Shown piece by piece: positions 50,938-59,751 of a stretch of DNA of 64,000 nucleotides (its first letter is position 1; every line of letters starts with the position of its first letter). Source of the stretch: Microbacterium thalassium (GTDB taxonomy: Bacteria; Actinomycetota; Actinomycetes; Actinomycetales; Microbacteriaceae). The notes under the pieces were generated by a model. That model worked only from the letters and a program-made list of their open reading frames with translations, was not told the DNA's origin and ran no database searches. Where the stretch lies: contig NZ_JACHML010000001.1 of NCBI RefSeq assembly GCF_014208045.1, positions 1,054,001 to 1,118,000 of the forward strand, in the 5' to 3' direction. The position numbers and the translations under genes were made by a program.

Positions 50938-52113
50938 CATCAGGTGCTCGGTGGCCAGCTGCTGCAGGCGCACGAAGCCGAAGCCCTTGCCGCCGAGGTA
51001 CACCGAGGGGTCGAAGTCCTCGTACGCGGATGCGTCGGCGAGCAGGTCGTCGTACGACTCGCCGTCGCCGAGGGTCGGCTGCGACAGCTCGAACACCTTC
51101 GCGTCCTCGAGCGCCTGCTGCACCTCGGGGTCGGCGCGGAAGGCCGCGGCGCGCTCCTTGAGCAGCAGGTAGGTGCGCATGTTCGCGGCAGCGGAGTCCC
51201 ACACGCCCGTCTCGTCCTCGGTACGGCTGGGCTTGTAGTCGAAGTGGCGCGGGCCGGTGTAGGCCGGTCCGCCGTTCGGGCCGCCGTTCTCGAGCAGGTC
51301 GACGAGCGCGAAGGCATTGTGCAGGTCGCCGTGGCCGAAGACCAGGTCCTGGTCGTACTTGATGCCGCGCTGGCCGTTGAGGTCGATGTGGAAGAGCTTG
51401 CCGTGGTACAGCGCCTGGGCGATGCCGGCGGCGAAGTTCAGACCCGCCATCTGCTCGTGCCCGACCTCGGGGTTCAGGCCCACGAGCTCGGGGCGCTCGA
51501 GCGAGTCGATGAACGCGAGCGCGTGCCCGACGGTGGGGAGCAGGATGTCGCCGCGCGGCTCGTTCGGCTTCGGCTCGATCGCGAAGCGGATGCCGTAGCC
51601 CTTGTCGGTGACATAGTCGCCGAGCAGGTTCACCGCCTCGCGGTAGCGCTCGAGGGCCGCGCGGACGTCCTTCGCGCTGTCGTACTCGGCGCCCTCGCGG
51701 CCGCCCCACATGACGAACGTCTCGGCGCCGAGCTCGGCGGCGAGGTCCAGGTTGCGCAGCACCTTGCGCAGGGCGAACCGGCGCACCTGACGGTCGTTCG
51801 AGGTGAAGCCGCCGTCCTTGAAGACGGGGGCCGAGAAGAGGTTGGTGGTGACCATGGGGGCTTTCAGCCCGGTGGCGGCGAGGGCGCCCTTCAGACGGTC
51901 GATCTGCGTCTGACGCTCGGCGTCGGTCGAGCCGAAGGCGAAGAGGTCGTCGTCGTGGAAGGTCAGGCCGTAGGCGCCGAGCTCGGCGAGCTTCTCCACG
52001 GCGTGGACGACGTCGAGGGACTTCCGGGTGGGCCCACCGAACGGGTCGGTGCCGTTGTAGCCGATGGTCCAGAGGCCGAATGTGAACTTGTCGGCGGGGG
52101 TGGGGGTGGGCAT
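50923..52113 (-). CDS. xylA: Xylose isomerase
   Basis: A 396-aa class I xylose isomerase, the length typical of actinobacteria. It converts D-xylose to D-xylulose. TFHDDDLF carries the catalytic His, [13 protein letters not shown] and [14 protein letters not shown] carry the metal-binding glutamates, and [16 protein letters not shown] the remaining metal ligands. GAAGGAG precedes the ATG at 52113. A TTGTT-GCG-AACAA dyad lies 20 nt upstream, shared with the divergent ROK gene. Confidence 0.95.
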   Translation of the reverse strand: MPTPTPADKFTFGLWTIGYNGTDPFGGPTRKSLDVVHAVEKLAELGAYGLTFHDDDLFAFGSTDAERQTQIDRLKGALAATGLKAPMVTTNLFSAPVFKDGGFTSNDRQVRRFALRKVLRNLDLAAELGAETFVMWGGREGAEYDSAKDVRAALERYREAVNLLGDYVTDKGYGIRFAIEPKPNEPRGDILLPTVGHALAFIDSLERPELVGLNPEVGHEQMAGLNFAAGIAQALYHGKLFHIDLNGQRGIKYDQDLVFGHGDLHNAFALVDLLENGGPNGGPAYTGPRHFDYKPSRTEDETGVWDSAAANMRTYLLLKERAAAFRADPEVQQALEDAKVFELSQPTLGDGESYDDLLADASAYEDFDPSVYLGGKGFGFVRLQQLATEHLMGARG

Positions 52114-52132
52114 TTCGCGCTCCTTCGCGGTT

Positions 52133-52145
52133 TTGTTGCGAACAA
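52133..52145. promoter_or_regulatory. Candidate XylR (ROK) operator
   Basis: TTGTT-GCG-AACAA, a perfect 5-bp dyad in the 52-nt gap between divergent xylA and the ROK gene. Its position would cover the xylA leader and the upstream edge of the ROK promoter, fitting xylose-relieved repression. Confidence 0.6.
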
Positions 52146-52153
52146 CAACATAC

Positions 52154-52168
52154 TATGCTGAGGGCGTG
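52154..52168 (+). promoter_or_regulatory. Leaderless promoter of the ROK gene
   Basis: TATGCT at 52154-52159, 6 nt, then GTG at 52166. This sets the start of the regulator at 52166 rather than at upstream in-frame codons that would run into the xylA promoter. Confidence 0.55.
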
Positions 52169-53284
52169 GATGGAAGTGTCAGACAGCGCAACCTCGCCCG
52201 CGTCCTGCGCCTCGTCCACGTCGACGGTCCGCAGTCCCGCGCCGCGCTCACCGCTGCGACGGGCCTGAACCGCTCGACGATCGGCGATCTCGTCGCCGAG
52301 CTCCAGCAATCCGGACTCGTTCAGGAGCGCGCCCCCGAGGCGGGGCGCGTCGGACGGCCCTCGCCCGTGGTCGCCGCATCCGCCGATGTCGTCGCCATCG
52401 CCGTCAACCCCGAAGTGGACGCCGTGGAGATCGCGGCGATCGGGCTCGATCGCTCCGTGCGTGCGCGTGCGCGCATCGAGCAGGAGGCCGCGCCGTCGCC
52501 GGGGGCCGTCGTCGACCTCGTCGCGCGGTGGATCGCCGGGTCGGACGCCCTGCGGGATTCGACCATCGTCGGCGTGGGGATCGCCGTTCCGGGACTCGTA
52601 CGCGCGAGCGACGGACTCGTGCGGGACGCTCCGCACCTCGGCTGGCGGGACGTCCCGCTGCGCGACCTCGTCGAGGCTGCCACCGGTCTGCCGGCAGACC
52701 TCGACAACGACGCGACGCTCGGTGCGCGTGCCGAGCACCTCTTCGGAGCGGCGCGCGGCGTCGAAGACGCCGTCTATCTCAACGGTGGCGCCAGCGGCAT
52801 CGGCGGCGGACTGATCATCGGCGGTCAGCTGGTGCGCGGTCGCAGCGGTTATGCGGGGGAGTTCGGGCAGAACAGGCCCGGCATCGTCGACGCCGCCGAC
52901 CGCCGCACGCCCGACGGCGTGCTCGAAGACGAGGTCACGCGTGCCCGGCTGCTCGCGCTCGTCGACCTGGCGCACGCCGACGACGCCGACCTCGCGGATG
53001 CCCTCACCGGCATCGAGGACGGCGAGCTCGACCGGCAGCTCCGGATCCTCGCCACCGCGCTCGCCAACGCGGTGAATGTGCTCAATCCCTCGGTTGTCGT
53101 CGTGGGGGGATTCCTCGCGATCCTCGCGGCGCGCGACCTGCCGTCGTTCACCGGTGAGGTGCGGTCGCAGGCCATGTCGGCGAACGCCGAGGACGTGGAG
53201 GTCCGGGTGGCGGCGCTCGGTGAAGACCGGCTGCTCGTCGGGGCGGCGGAGCGCGTCTTCGAGAAGCGTCTGCTGAGTGCATGA
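52166..53284 (+). CDS. ROK family transcriptional repressor, XylR-like
   Basis: A 372-aa ROK regulator: N-terminal winged helix (RVLRLVHVDGPQSRAALTAATGLNRSTIGDLV in pieces) and a sugar-kinase-like C-terminal domain (VGIAVPGLV, DLDNDATLGA, YLNGGASGIGGGLIIGG). The zinc-binding CxCG motif of active ROK sugar kinases is missing, as is usual for XylR-type repressors. It is divergent from xylAB and followed after 53 nt by a GH3 glycosidase gene, so it probably controls xylose and xylo-oligosaccharide use. Confidence 0.88.
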   Translation: MDGSVRQRNLARVLRLVHVDGPQSRAALTAATGLNRSTIGDLVAELQQSGLVQERAPEAGRVGRPSPVVAASADVVAIAVNPEVDAVEIAAIGLDRSVRARARIEQEAAPSPGAVVDLVARWIAGSDALRDSTIVGVGIAVPGLVRASDGLVRDAPHLGWRDVPLRDLVEAATGLPADLDNDATLGARAEHLFGAARGVEDAVYLNGGASGIGGGLIIGGQLVRGRSGYAGEFGQNRPGIVDAADRRTPDGVLEDEVTRARLLALVDLAHADDADLADALTGIEDGELDRQLRILATALANAVNVLNPSVVVVGGFLAILAARDLPSFTGEVRSQAMSANAEDVEVRVAALGEDRLLVGAAERVFEKRLLSA

Positions 53285-53337
53285 CAGCGCGTGCAGAGCG
53301 GCCGCAGCCGGACTCGACCTGAATGACGAGGAGCGGG

Positions 53338-55683
53338 ATGAAGCCCACCACGAAGCCGTGGCATGACACGATCGCGGCGCCCGAGACGCGGGCCGCGGCG
53401 CTGCTGTCGGAGATGACGCTCTCGGAGAAGCTCGCGCAGCTGGGCAGCTACTGGCCGCGCCCCGAGGAGCCCGAGGCCGCGGGAGACGTCGCGCCGATGG
53501 AGTCCGCGTTCGACTTCGCACGCCGGCCCTTCGCCGACGCCGTCACCGAGGGCCTCGGTCAGCTGACGCGCGTCTTCGGAACCGTGCCCCTCGAACCGGC
53601 CGAGGGCATGGCCGTGCTCCGGAGGATGCAGTCCGAGATCGTCGCCGCGTCGCGCTTCGGCATCCCCGCCATCGCCCATGAGGAGTGCCTCACCGGGTTC
53701 ACGGCGTACCGGGCGAGCGTGTTCCCCGCGGCGATCGCTTGGGGCGCGACGTTCGACCCGGATGCGATCGGGCGGATGGCGGCGGCCATCGGGCGCGACA
53801 TGCGCGTCGTCGGCGTCCACCAGGGTCTGTCGCCGCTGATGGACGTGGTGCGCGACTACCGCTGGGGTCGCGTGGAGGAGACGATCGGCGAGGATCCGTA
53901 CCTCGTCGGCACCCTCGGCGCGGCGTACGTGAGGGGCCTGCAGTCCAGCGGGATCATTGCGACGCTCAAGCACTTCGCGGGCTATCCCGCGTCGAAGGCG
54001 GGGCGCAACCACGCTCCGGTCGGCATCGGGCCCCGCGAGTTCGCGGACGTCATCCTCACGCCGTTCGAGATCGCGGTGCGCGAGGGCGGCGCGGGCTCGG
54101 TCATGAACTCCTACTCCGACATCGATGGACTGCCCGCGGCCGCCTCGCCGCAGCTGCTCACCAGGGTGCTGCGGGACACCTGGGGCTTCGCGGGAACCGT
54201 CGTCTCGGACTACGGCGCAGTGGCGTTCCTCGACATGATGCACCGCGTGACTGCTGACCGGGCGGCCTCCGGTGCGGTCGCGCTGACGGCGGGCATCGAC
54301 GTCGAGCTGCCCGAGACCGACGCCTACGGCAGGCTCGTCCCGATGGTCGAGTCGGGCGCACTCGACGAGGCGTACGTCGATCGTGCCGCGCTGCGCGTGC
54401 TCACCCAGAAGGCGGCGCTGGGGCTTCTCGACCCCGGGTGGTCGCCGGTCCCGGCCGAGACCGGCGATGGGATGGGAATCGACCTCGACCGCCCGGAGAA
54501 CCGTGAGATCGCGCGCGAGATCGCCGAGAAGTCCATCACCGTGCTCTCCAACGGCGGCATCCTGCCGCTCGGGCGCGAACCGCGCAGGATCGCCGTCGTG
54601 GGGCCGTCCGCCGGCGAGCCGCGGACGTTCCTCGGCTGCTATTCGTTCCCGATCCACGTGCTGGCTCGCTACACGGCCGACGGCACGGGCGTGCCCGTCC
54701 GCTCCCTCGCGGCCGCGCTTCAGGAGACGTTCGACACGTCGACGATCATCCACCGTCCCGGTGTGCCGATTCTGGAGTCGGACCGCTCCGGAATCGGGGC
54801 CGCGGTCGCCGCCGCCACAGAGGCGGATGTCGCCATCGTGACTGTCGGCGACCTCGCGAGTCTGTTCGGCCGCGGCACCTCCGGCGAAGGCTGCGACGCA
54901 GAGGATCTGACGCTGCCCGGCGTCCAGGGCGAGCTCGTCGAGGCGATCCTCGCCACCGACACGCCGGTGGTGCTCGTCGTCGTCTCGGGGCGCCCCTACG
55001 CGCTCGGCGCGTACGTCGACCGCTGCGCGGCGATCGTCCAGGCCTTCATGCCCGGCGAGGAGGGCGGCGGTGCGATCGCACGCGTGCTGGCCGGCGACGT
55101 CAACCCGTCCGGCCGGCTGCCCGTCGGCATCCCGCGCACGCCCGGCGGGCAGCCGGGGACCTATCTCACCCCGCCCCTGGGACGATTCAGCGACGGCATC
55201 TCGAACCTCGACCCGAGTCCGCTGTTCCCGTTCGGCCACGGGCTGTCGTACTCGTCGTTCCGGTACGCCGAGCCGCGCGCATCCGCGACTCGGGTTCCGA
55301 CAGACGGTGCGTTCGAGGTCGGTGTCACGGTCACCAACATCGGGGACCGCCCCGGTGATGAGGTCGTCCAGCTGTACCTCACCGACGAGGTCGCGCAGGT
55401 CACGCGACCGGTGCGAGCCCTCATCGGGTACCGGCGCGTATCCCTCGAACCCGGTGAGAGCGCGCGGGTGACGTTCCTCGTCGACGCCGAACGGACCGTG
55501 TTCACCGGTGTCGACCTCCAGCGCATCGTCGAACCCGGCTGGATCGTGCTGACGCTCGGACGCTCCAGCGAGGACACCGCCCACCAGGTCCGGATCGAGC
55601 TCACCGGCGCGGTGCGCGCGGTCCCCGCACCCGTCCTCGTCACCCCGGCGCGTGTCGAGTACGCTTCGTCGCCCGACCGATGA
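53338..55683 (+). CDS. GH3 beta-glucosidase / beta-xylosidase
   Basis: A 781-aa family 3 glycosidase with all three domains: the TIM barrel (GIPAIAHEECLTGF, IATLKHFAGYPASKAGRN), the nucleophile Asp291 in VVSDYGAVAF, the second alpha/beta domain (VLSNGGILPL, FMPGEEGGGAIA) and a C-terminal fibronectin-like domain (VTNIGDRPGDEVVQLYL). There is no signal peptide. ATG 53338 is preferred since GAGGAG lies 4 nt upstream; an in-frame ATG exists at 53323. The xylA/xylB/ROK context favours a beta-xylosidase, but glucosidase is possible. Confidence 0.9.
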   Translation: MKPTTKPWHDTIAAPETRAAALLSEMTLSEKLAQLGSYWPRPEEPEAAGDVAPMESAFDFARRPFADAVTEGLGQLTRVFGTVPLEPAEGMAVLRRMQSEIVAASRFGIPAIAHEECLTGFTAYRASVFPAAIAWGATFDPDAIGRMAAAIGRDMRVVGVHQGLSPLMDVVRDYRWGRVEETIGEDPYLVGTLGAAYVRGLQSSGIIATLKHFAGYPASKAGRNHAPVGIGPREFADVILTPFEIAVREGGAGSVMNSYSDIDGLPAAASPQLLTRVLRDTWGFAGTVVSDYGAVAFLDMMHRVTADRAASGAVALTAGIDVELPETDAYGRLVPMVESGALDEAYVDRAALRVLTQKAALGLLDPGWSPVPAETGDGMGIDLDRPENREIAREIAEKSITVLSNGGILPLGREPRRIAVVGPSAGEPRTFLGCYSFPIHVLARYTADGTGVPVRSLAAALQETFDTSTIIHRPGVPILESDRSGIGAAVAAATEADVAIVTVGDLASLFGRGTSGEGCDAEDLTLPGVQGELVEAILATDTPVVLVVVSGRPYALGAYVDRCAAIVQAFMPGEEGGGAIARVLAGDVNPSGRLPVGIPRTPGGQPGTYLTPPLGRFSDGISNLDPSPLFPFGHGLSYSSFRYAEPRASATRVPTDGAFEVGVTVTNIGDRPGDEVVQLYLTDEVAQVTRPVRALIGYRRVSLEPGESARVTFLVDAERTVFTGVDLQRIVEPGWIVLTLGRSSEDTAHQVRIELTGAVRAVPAPVLVTPARVEYASSPDR

Positions 55684-55743
55684 GGCCCTGCGCCCCGCCA
55701 CGCAGAACCTCCAGGGTGAGGGCATGGACGCCGACGGAGCACA

Positions 55744-55765
55744 GGTGACGGAATCTTCGGTCACC
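55744..55765. promoter_or_regulatory. Dyad upstream of the CocE gene
   Basis: GGTGAC-N10-GTCACC, perfect 6-bp arms, in the 215-nt gap after the GH3 gene. A TAGGCT -10-like box follows at 55869-55874, some 25 nt before the CocE start. Nothing else is visible in the gap. Confidence 0.4.
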
Positions 55766-55898
55766 ACGTTGCTGGTGCCCCACGCGTGCGCCGCGTCGAG
55801 GCGCTGTCCGAGATCACGTCGGTCCCCGTAGCCCAACGGGTCGACCGGTGCCACCATGGCAGGGTCCGTAGGCTCGAGGCGGACCGCGAGGAGGCGGC

Positions 55899-57575
55899 AT
55901 GCCCACACTGCGTCAGCGGATCACGCGCGCGATGGATCGACGCGCCCACGGCGGAGCGCGGCTCGGCCCGTATGAGGTGCAGGTCACGAAGGATCTCCGC
56001 GTTCCGATGGATGACGGGGTCGAGCTGCTCGCCGACCTGTATCAGCCGGTCGGTGCGGACGGGTCGCTCCCCACGATCGTGATCCGCAGCCCCTACGGCC
56101 GGCGCGGGCCGATCGGCAGCATGGCGCGCGTCCTGGTCTACGAGGGCTTCACGGTCCTCTTCCAGACGTGCCGCGGCACACACGGCTCCGGCGGGGTCTT
56201 CCATCCGCAGGTCGATGAGCAGCGCGACGGCATCGCCACCTATCGCTGGGTGCGCCGGCAGCCGTGGTTCACCGGGCGCCTGGCCACCTCGGGCGTGAGC
56301 TACATGGGCTACGCGGAATGGGCCGCGGCGGGACGGATGCTTCGCGAGGATCCCGAAGACGCGCCCGAGGCGCTCGTCTTCCAGGTGACGATGCCCGACT
56401 TCGGGGCCGTCACGTGGGACCACGGCGCCTTGGCGCTGCGCAATGCGCTCGGGTGGAGTCGCGGGATCGACGGCATGGAGCGCGGCGGGCTCGCGATGCT
56501 GTCGTTCGTGCTGCCGGACCGTCGGCTCGAGAAGGCGTTCGACGTGCTGCCGCTCAGTCTGGGCGACACCGCTGCCACGGGTCACCCCATCCGCTGGTAC
56601 CAAGAGTGGATCCGCCACGAGAGCCTCGCCGACGAGTACTGGACGCAGCAGTCGCACACCGCTTCCGTGCCGGAGGTCGCCTCGCCGGTGTTCATGATCG
56701 CCGGCTGGCACGACATCTTCACGCCTTGGCAGCTGCGCAGCTACCGGCAGCTCGTCGACGCGGGGAACCCGCCGCGTCTGACGATCGGGCCATGGGGTCA
56801 CCGGTCACCGGACATGTCGGCGGTGGCTCTGCGCGAAGGGGTGGCCTTCCTGCGCGAGACGTTCCTGGGCGACGAGTGGGATCGCACGGCCCCGGTCCGC
56901 GCCTACGAGACGGGCGCGGGGCGGTGGTTCGACCTCGCCGAGTGGCCGCCTCCGGGATCGGCGCCGCAGGACTGGTTCCTCGTCGCCGGCGGAGGAATGG
57001 CCACGGATGTCGCACCCACCGGGCTCACGTCGTACACGTACGACCCCGACGACCCGACGCCCGCCCTGGGCGGTCCGAGTCTGCTGCCCGACACCGAGCC
57101 CGTCGACAACGCCGATCACGAGAAGCGCACCGACGTGGTCGCCTTCCGCACCGACCCGCTCGCCGAGCCGCTGGACGTCGCGGGAGAACCGGTCGCGACG
57201 GTGCGGATCCGCTCGAGCGCCCAGAGCTTCGACGTGTTCGTGCGCATCACCGACGTGCACCCCGACGGCCGGTCGATGACGGTGTGCGACGGCATCCGCC
57301 GCATCGGCTCGGTCGGCACCGCCGAGACCGACCCCGTGCCCGATGCCGACGGCTTCCGCGAGGTGGCGGTGTCGCTGTGGCCGACGTTCCACCGGTTCGC
57401 CGCCGGGCACCGGGTGGGCGTCCAGATCAGCTCGGGCGCGCACCCGCGCTACGCACGGAACCCCGGCACCGGCGAGCCCGCGTTCGACGCCGTCCGCACC
57501 GTCGTCGCGCACCAGGAGCTCGCCCACGGCGGTGCCGCGGGCACGCGCATCTCCCTGCCGGTGTGGTCACGATGA
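55899..57575 (+). CDS. CocE/NonD family hydrolase (peptidase S15-like)
   Basis: A 558-aa serine hydrolase of the CocE/X-Pro dipeptidyl-peptidase group. VPMDDGVELLADLY opens the alpha/beta domain, the nucleophile sits in SGVSYMGYAEW, and GWHDIFTPWQ has the acid; GPWGH carries the histidine. The C-terminal jelly-roll domain is visible from about residue 360 (DVAGEPVATVRIRSSAQ). There is no export signal. CGAGGAGG precedes the ATG at 55899. It hydrolyses an ester or acyl-peptide bond of unknown substrate. It overlaps the DUF3237 gene by ATGA. Confidence 0.88.
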   Translation: MPTLRQRITRAMDRRAHGGARLGPYEVQVTKDLRVPMDDGVELLADLYQPVGADGSLPTIVIRSPYGRRGPIGSMARVLVYEGFTVLFQTCRGTHGSGGVFHPQVDEQRDGIATYRWVRRQPWFTGRLATSGVSYMGYAEWAAAGRMLREDPEDAPEALVFQVTMPDFGAVTWDHGALALRNALGWSRGIDGMERGGLAMLSFVLPDRRLEKAFDVLPLSLGDTAATGHPIRWYQEWIRHESLADEYWTQQSHTASVPEVASPVFMIAGWHDIFTPWQLRSYRQLVDAGNPPRLTIGPWGHRSPDMSAVALREGVAFLRETFLGDEWDRTAPVRAYETGAGRWFDLAEWPPPGSAPQDWFLVAGGGMATDVAPTGLTSYTYDPDDPTPALGGPSLLPDTEPVDNADHEKRTDVVAFRTDPLAEPLDVAGEPVATVRIRSSAQSFDVFVRITDVHPDGRSMTVCDGIRRIGSVGTAETDPVPDADGFREVAVSLWPTFHRFAAGHRVGVQISSGAHPRYARNPGTGEPAFDAVRTVVAHQELAHGGAAGTRISLPVWSR

Positions 57576-58030
57576 CGTCGCCTCCGGTCCCCGCGCTCGA
57601 GCCGGCGTTCGAGGTGATCGCCGACCTCGGCGCTCTCGAGGACCACGGGATGACCCGCGCCGGGCATCGGCGCATCATCCCGGTCGTCGGCGGGTCGATC
57701 AGCGGCGCGTTCGAGGGCGAGATCCTCGCGGGCGGCGCGGACTGGCAGACCGTGCGCGCGGACGGGAGCATCGAGATCGACGGGCGCTACAGCGCCCGTG
57801 CGACCGACGGGACGCTGCTCTACATCCGAGCCGCGGGTGTGCGCAGCGGCGACCCGGCGGTGCTGGAGTCCCTGCTCCGCGGCGAGGACGTCGATCCCGC
57901 GGCGTACTACTTCCGTGCCGCCCTCACCCTCGAGTGCGCGTCGCGGCCCGAGCTCGAGCGCTCGGTGTACATCGCCTCATACATCCGCGAGGCGAACCGC
58001 GTGCGCTACGTCGCGTACCGGGTGACGTGA
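57572..58030 (+). CDS. DUF3237 family protein
   Basis: A 152-aa beta-rich protein with the DUF3237 pattern: GGSISGAFEGEILAGGADWQ at residues 31-50, DGRYSARATDGTLLYIRAAGV and a C-terminal RYVAYRV. The family has no settled function but often sits beside hydrolases or oxidoreductases of secondary or xenobiotic compounds. It is translationally coupled to the CocE gene through an ATGA overlap, which suggests a shared substrate. Confidence 0.82.
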   Translation: MTSPPVPALEPAFEVIADLGALEDHGMTRAGHRRIIPVVGGSISGAFEGEILAGGADWQTVRADGSIEIDGRYSARATDGTLLYIRAAGVRSGDPAVLESLLRGEDVDPAAYYFRAALTLECASRPELERSVYIASYIREANRVRYVAYRVT

Positions 58031-58088
58031 CGGACGATGCCCGCGCTCGGTGCCGTGGACCGCGCGCGGCTCACGCGACGCATGGCCG

Positions 58089-59678
58089 CTATCGCACCCC
58101 CTTCATGAGGGCCAGCACCGGCTTGACGGCCAGGAGCAGCGCGATGCCGATGCCGATCGCGATGAATCCCAGCACCGTGAAGTAGGGCACCTCGTCGTCG
58201 GGGTCGTAGAACTGCGCGAGCCAGCCGGCGATCGCCGTGCCGAGCGCGACCGACAGGAAGTACAGCGACACCATCTGGGTGTGGAAGCGCTCGGGGGCGA
58301 GCTTCGTGGTCACCGAGAGCCCGGGCGGCGAGATGAACAGCTCGGCGACCGTGAATACCAGCAGGATGCCGACGAGCGCGATCAGCGGCGTCGAGTTCGC
58401 CCCGCCGCCCGCGAACGGCAGGAAGAGCAGGAACGCGCCGCCCATGACGACGGTTCCGATCCCGAACTTCGTAGGCGCCGACGGCGCGCGATTCCCCAGT
58501 CGCGTCCACACCGCCGCGAAGACGCCCGACAGGACGATCACGAACACCGGATTGATCGAGTTGATCCACGACACCGGCATGGTCCAGCCGAAGATGTCGC
58601 GGTCCAGGCGCTGGTCGGAGTAGACCGTGAGCACCGTGAACTGCTGCTGGTACAGCGACCAGAAGCCGACGTTGACGACGAAGAGCGGCAGGAAGCCCCA
58701 CATCCGCGAGCGGTCGACCGGCGTGATGAAGCGCGACGAGATGATGACGAAGAAGTACGCGACCGCGGCGACGAGGGTCACGACGATCACGACGCCGGCG
58801 AGGTTGTCGGCGCGGACCACCCCGAGCATCACCGCGAGCACGACGAGGACGAGACCCGCCGCGCCGATCCCCGCGACGACGCCGTATCGCTTGCGCGGCA
58901 GGGGGTTCGCGACCTCGCGGGACTGCGGGGGCAGCTCTCGGCGGCCGAATGAGTACTGCACGAGTCCCGCCGCCATCCCGACCGCGGCGGCGCCGAAGCC
59001 CCAGTGGAAGCCGATGGACGACTGCAGCAGGCCGGTGATGAGCGGCCCGAGCAGCGCGCCGAGGTTGATGCCCAGGTAGAACAGCGAGAAGCCGGCATCG
59101 CGCCGGGGGTCCTTGGCCGTATAGAGCGTGCCGACGACGGCCGTCGCGTTCGCCTTGAGCCCGCCGGAGCCGAGCGCGATGAGGACGAGGCCGATGCCGA
59201 GGCCCAGCACGTTCGGCAGCACCGCGAGCGCGATGTGCCCCGCCATGATGACGATCGCGCTGTAGAACAGCACGCGCTCCGAGCCGAACAGCCGGTCGGC
59301 GAGCCACGCGCCGAGGATCGTGGCGAGATACACGCTGCCGCCGTACGCCCCGACGATGCCGGTCGCGATGCCCTGGTCGATCCCCAGGCCGCCCTCCGCG
59401 GCCGAGTAGTACATGTAGATGAGCAGGATGCCCTGCATGCCGTAGAAGCTGAACCGCTCCCACATCTCCACGCCGAAGATGTGCGCGAGCGCGCGCGGCT
59501 GGCCGAAGAAGCCGCGATCGTGCCGCGCGTCGAGGTGCTCGGGCGCCGAGATGTGGACCGCGTCCGTGCCGCTCGCATCCGCCGCGTCATCGCCTCCGGT
59601 GCGTCCCGCCGCGGTCGCTCCGTCGGGCGGCCCGACCGGCACCTCGTACGGCTCTTCCCGGTCTTCGCGCCTGCTCAT
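58089..59678 (-). CDS. POT/PTR family peptide transporter
   Basis: A 529-aa proton-dependent oligopeptide transporter with about 14 membrane segments. The diagnostic ExxER motif is visible in EMWERFSFYGMQGILL at residues 51-66, and FSLFYLGINLGALLGPL is the PTR2 signature. An acidic, disordered N-terminus of 45 residues precedes the first helix. It imports di- or tripeptides. It stands alone between convergent DUF3237 and an upstream MFS gene 73 nt away on the same strand. Confidence 0.9.
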   Translation of the reverse strand: MSRREDREEPYEVPVGPPDGATAAGRTGGDDAADASGTDAVHISAPEHLDARHDRGFFGQPRALAHIFGVEMWERFSFYGMQGILLIYMYYSAAEGGLGIDQGIATGIVGAYGGSVYLATILGAWLADRLFGSERVLFYSAIVIMAGHIALAVLPNVLGLGIGLVLIALGSGGLKANATAVVGTLYTAKDPRRDAGFSLFYLGINLGALLGPLITGLLQSSIGFHWGFGAAAVGMAAGLVQYSFGRRELPPQSREVANPLPRKRYGVVAGIGAAGLVLVVLAVMLGVVRADNLAGVVIVVTLVAAVAYFFVIISSRFITPVDRSRMWGFLPLFVVNVGFWSLYQQQFTVLTVYSDQRLDRDIFGWTMPVSWINSINPVFVIVLSGVFAAVWTRLGNRAPSAPTKFGIGTVVMGGAFLLFLPFAGGGANSTPLIALVGILLVFTVAELFISPPGLSVTTKLAPERFHTQMVSLYFLSVALGTAIAGWLAQFYDPDDEVPYFTVLGFIAIGIGIALLLAVKPVLALMKGVR

Positions 59679-59751
59679 GGCGTCAGGGTAGACCCGCCTT
59701 CACGGGTGCGACAGCCCCAGCGGCGTCACCCCGGCAGGGACGGATGCCGCA

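Noticed and set aside
52849..55908. A 1019-codon open frame on the minus strand opposite the ROK and GH3 genes
   Set aside because: Low-complexity basic translation with no recognised family, fully covered by two well-supported plus-strand genes.
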